DNA of 64,000 bases, taken from positions 124,001-188,000 of the forward strand of contig CAKSKV010000001.1 of assembly GCA_934465535.1 (NCBI GenBank), written 5' to 3'. A program made the translations under genes and the position numbers. How positions within the stretch are numbered: the stretch's first letter is position 1; each line of letters begins with the position of its first letter. Below the pieces are notes generated by a model. It saw only the letters and a list, made by a program, of their open reading frames with translations. It was not told the DNA's origin and ran no database searches. Source of the DNA: an uncultured Clostridia bacterium. Its GTDB lineage: Bacteria > Bacillota > Clostridia > Christensenellales > QALW01. Below are positions 62,845 to 64,000 of the stretch, piece by piece.

Positions 62845-64000
62845 ATGTACGGTAGCTTTTGGGGAACGCTGCTTGCGGCGCTGTATATTGCCGCTTTTGC
62901 TGCGGGAGGAATATTTATAGCCGGGCGGGTGTTTTACAGGGAAACGGCACCCTTTAGGCTTATGATGGGAGGCGCGGCGGGGCTTATTCTGCTGCAATGG
63001 CTTCCTGCACTGTTTTCGTTTTTTATGGGCTTCGGGCTGTGGTCGCACTTTGCGGCGTTTTTGCTTTTGGCGCTGCTGACGGCCGGTGCGGGGCTGCTTT
63101 TGCATAACCGTCCGGTTTTCCGCATAAAACGCCTGCTTAAAGGCGATGTTTTGATGCTGGTGTTGGCAGTCGGCGTTTTCGCGGTGTTCACGGCGGCGCT
63201 GATGAGCCATACCGTGCCGCTTTTCGGGGACGGCTCCATGCATACCGGGCAATGCACATACGGCGATATGAATATGCATTTGGGCTTTATTACAAGCATT
63301 GCGCGTCAGGGCGTTTTTCCTCCGGAATATTCCATACTGCCCGGAACAAAACTGTGCTATCCGTTTTTGTGCGACAGCATTTCCTCCAGCCTGTATATAT
63401 TCGGCTGCTCGCTGCGTTTTGCTTATATTGCGCCCATGCTGCTTGCCATGGCAACAGTTATGGCCGGCGTTTATTATTTTGCTTTCAGCTGGCTTAAGGA
63501 CAAATCCAAGGCGACTCTTGCATGGACACTGTTCTTCTTATGCGGCGGTTTCGGATTTATCTATTTTATGGACAGATGGCGCACCGAGCCGCAGAATTTC
63601 CTTCGTATATTCAGTGAGTTTTATCAAACACCCACAAATCTTACCACAGAGGGAAACATACGATGGGTGAATGTAATAGCCGATATGCTGCTGCCGCAAA
63701 GGGCGACGCTTTTCGGCTGGGCGCTGCTGTTTCCCACTCTTACGGTGCTTTATAAGGCAGTGTTTGAAAACAGAAGGGAATACTTTATTCCCGCCGGAGT
63801 ATTGGCGGGGGGAATGCCGATGGTGCATACCCATTCCTTTTTGGCTGCTGCGCTTATAAGCGCCTGCTGGCTGCTTGCGGAGCTTACAAAAAGAGCAATG
63901 CAGATGCCAAACGGCGTAAAAACGGTAAAAACGGCCTATGCGATGGCGGCAGCGGGAACGGTTGCAGGCTTTGTTCCACTGATAATCTGCGCCTTCAGGG
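62845..64000 (+). CDS. Polytopic membrane protein, GT-C glycosyltransferase-like, 3' end outside window
   Basis: An open frame from the ATG at 62845 (site AAAGGAT) runs to the window edge, giving at least 385 residues. Many hydrophobic helices alternate with short loops. The loop GDMNMHLGFITSIARQG followed by LPGTKLCYPFLCDSIS recalls the first extracytoplasmic loop of GT-C type glycosyltransferases and related uncharacterised membrane proteins, where an acidic residue is catalytic. Whether it transfers sugars is a guess from topology. Confidence 0.6.
   Translation, partial: MYGSFWGTLLAALYIAAFAAGGIFIAGRVFYRETAPFRLMMGGAAGLILLQWLPALFSFFMGFGLWSHFAAFLLLALLTAGAGLLLHNRPVFRIKRLLKGDVLMLVLAVGVFAVFTAALMSHTVPLFGDGSMHTGQCTYGDMNMHLGFITSIARQGVFPPEYSILPGTKLCYPFLCDSISSSLYIFGCSLRFAYIAPMLLAMATVMAGVYYFAFSWLKDKSKATLAWTLFFLCGGFGFIYFMDRWRTEPQNFLRIFSEFYQTPTNLTTEGNIRWVNVIADMLLPQRATLFGWALLFPTLTVLYKAVFENRREYFIPAGVLAGGMPMVHTHSFLAAALISACWLLAELTKRAMQMPNGVKTVKTAYAMAAAGTVAGFVPLIICAFR

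Overview
The window reads as a chromosomal segment of an endospore-forming, diderm-gene-free Firmicute, most likely an uncultured member of class Clostridia. The sporulation cluster spoIIAA-spoIIAB-sigF followed by spoVAC-spoVAD-spoVAE, LL-diaminopimelate aminotransferase (dapL), a type III glutamine synthetase, a KOW-domain gene between map and infA, and HflX with a JAMM-like N-terminal domain all fit that group. Base composition is moderate. Housekeeping genes use ATA (Ile) and AGG/AGA freely, while the ribosomal genes avoid ATA and prefer ATC/ATT. No prophage, insertion sequence, CRISPR array or rRNA operon was recognised.

Layout. 1-4.7 kb: a truncated GNAT-like gene on the minus strand, then vanZ-like, hflX, murG and a YbaK-type deacylase on the plus strand. 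4.8-6.3 kb: a single tRNA-Leu(GAG) with its own promoter and terminator, a divergent pair (ribbon-helix-helix protein and SLOG/DUF2493 protein) and an HD-domain protein. 6.4-12.1 kb: a sulfur block with metQ-metN-metI (with a 16-codon upstream ORF in its leader), a LysR regulator, an Rrf2 regulator and cysK. 12.4-21.9 kb: glnA type III, dapF-dapL, pgi and a 1012-residue GH106-like glycosidase. 22.3-38.2 kb: the S10-spc-alpha ribosomal cluster from rpsJ to rplQ, with secY, adk, map, the KOW gene, infA and rpoA embedded. Structured leaders precede rpsJ and rpsM. 38.3-45.7 kb: degV, a membrane-bound XRE regulator, ruvC-ruvA-ruvB-queA, an MBL-fold hydrolase and radC. 45.9-49.8 kb: the forespore sigma-F module and the SpoVA channel genes. 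50.1-64 kb: an esterase, a cytidine deaminase-like gene, a NimA-like flavoprotein, a GH25 lysozyme, a membrane protein coupled to cysteine desulfurase and thiI, a class A penicillin-binding protein, an rRNA uracil methyltransferase, a protein built of 28-residue tandem repeats, a sugar-phosphate isomerase-like protein and a truncated polytopic membrane protein.

How the genes work together. The 6-12 kb block pairs methionine import and cysteine synthesis with two local regulators. dapF and dapL give meso-DAP, and murG, the class A PBP and the GH25 lysozyme act on peptidoglycan. nifS-thiI form a sulfur relay to tRNA 4-thiouridine. SpoIIAA/SpoIIAB/SigF control the forespore programme whose late products include the SpoVA proteins for dipicolinate traffic. 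The least explained items are the tandem-repeat protein at 60.6-61.8 kb, the rpsM leader with mutually exclusive pairings, the metQ upstream ORF, the RHH/SLOG divergent pair and the phased A-tract spacers before pgi and spoVAE. All functional calls rest on reading motifs by eye; no database search was run.
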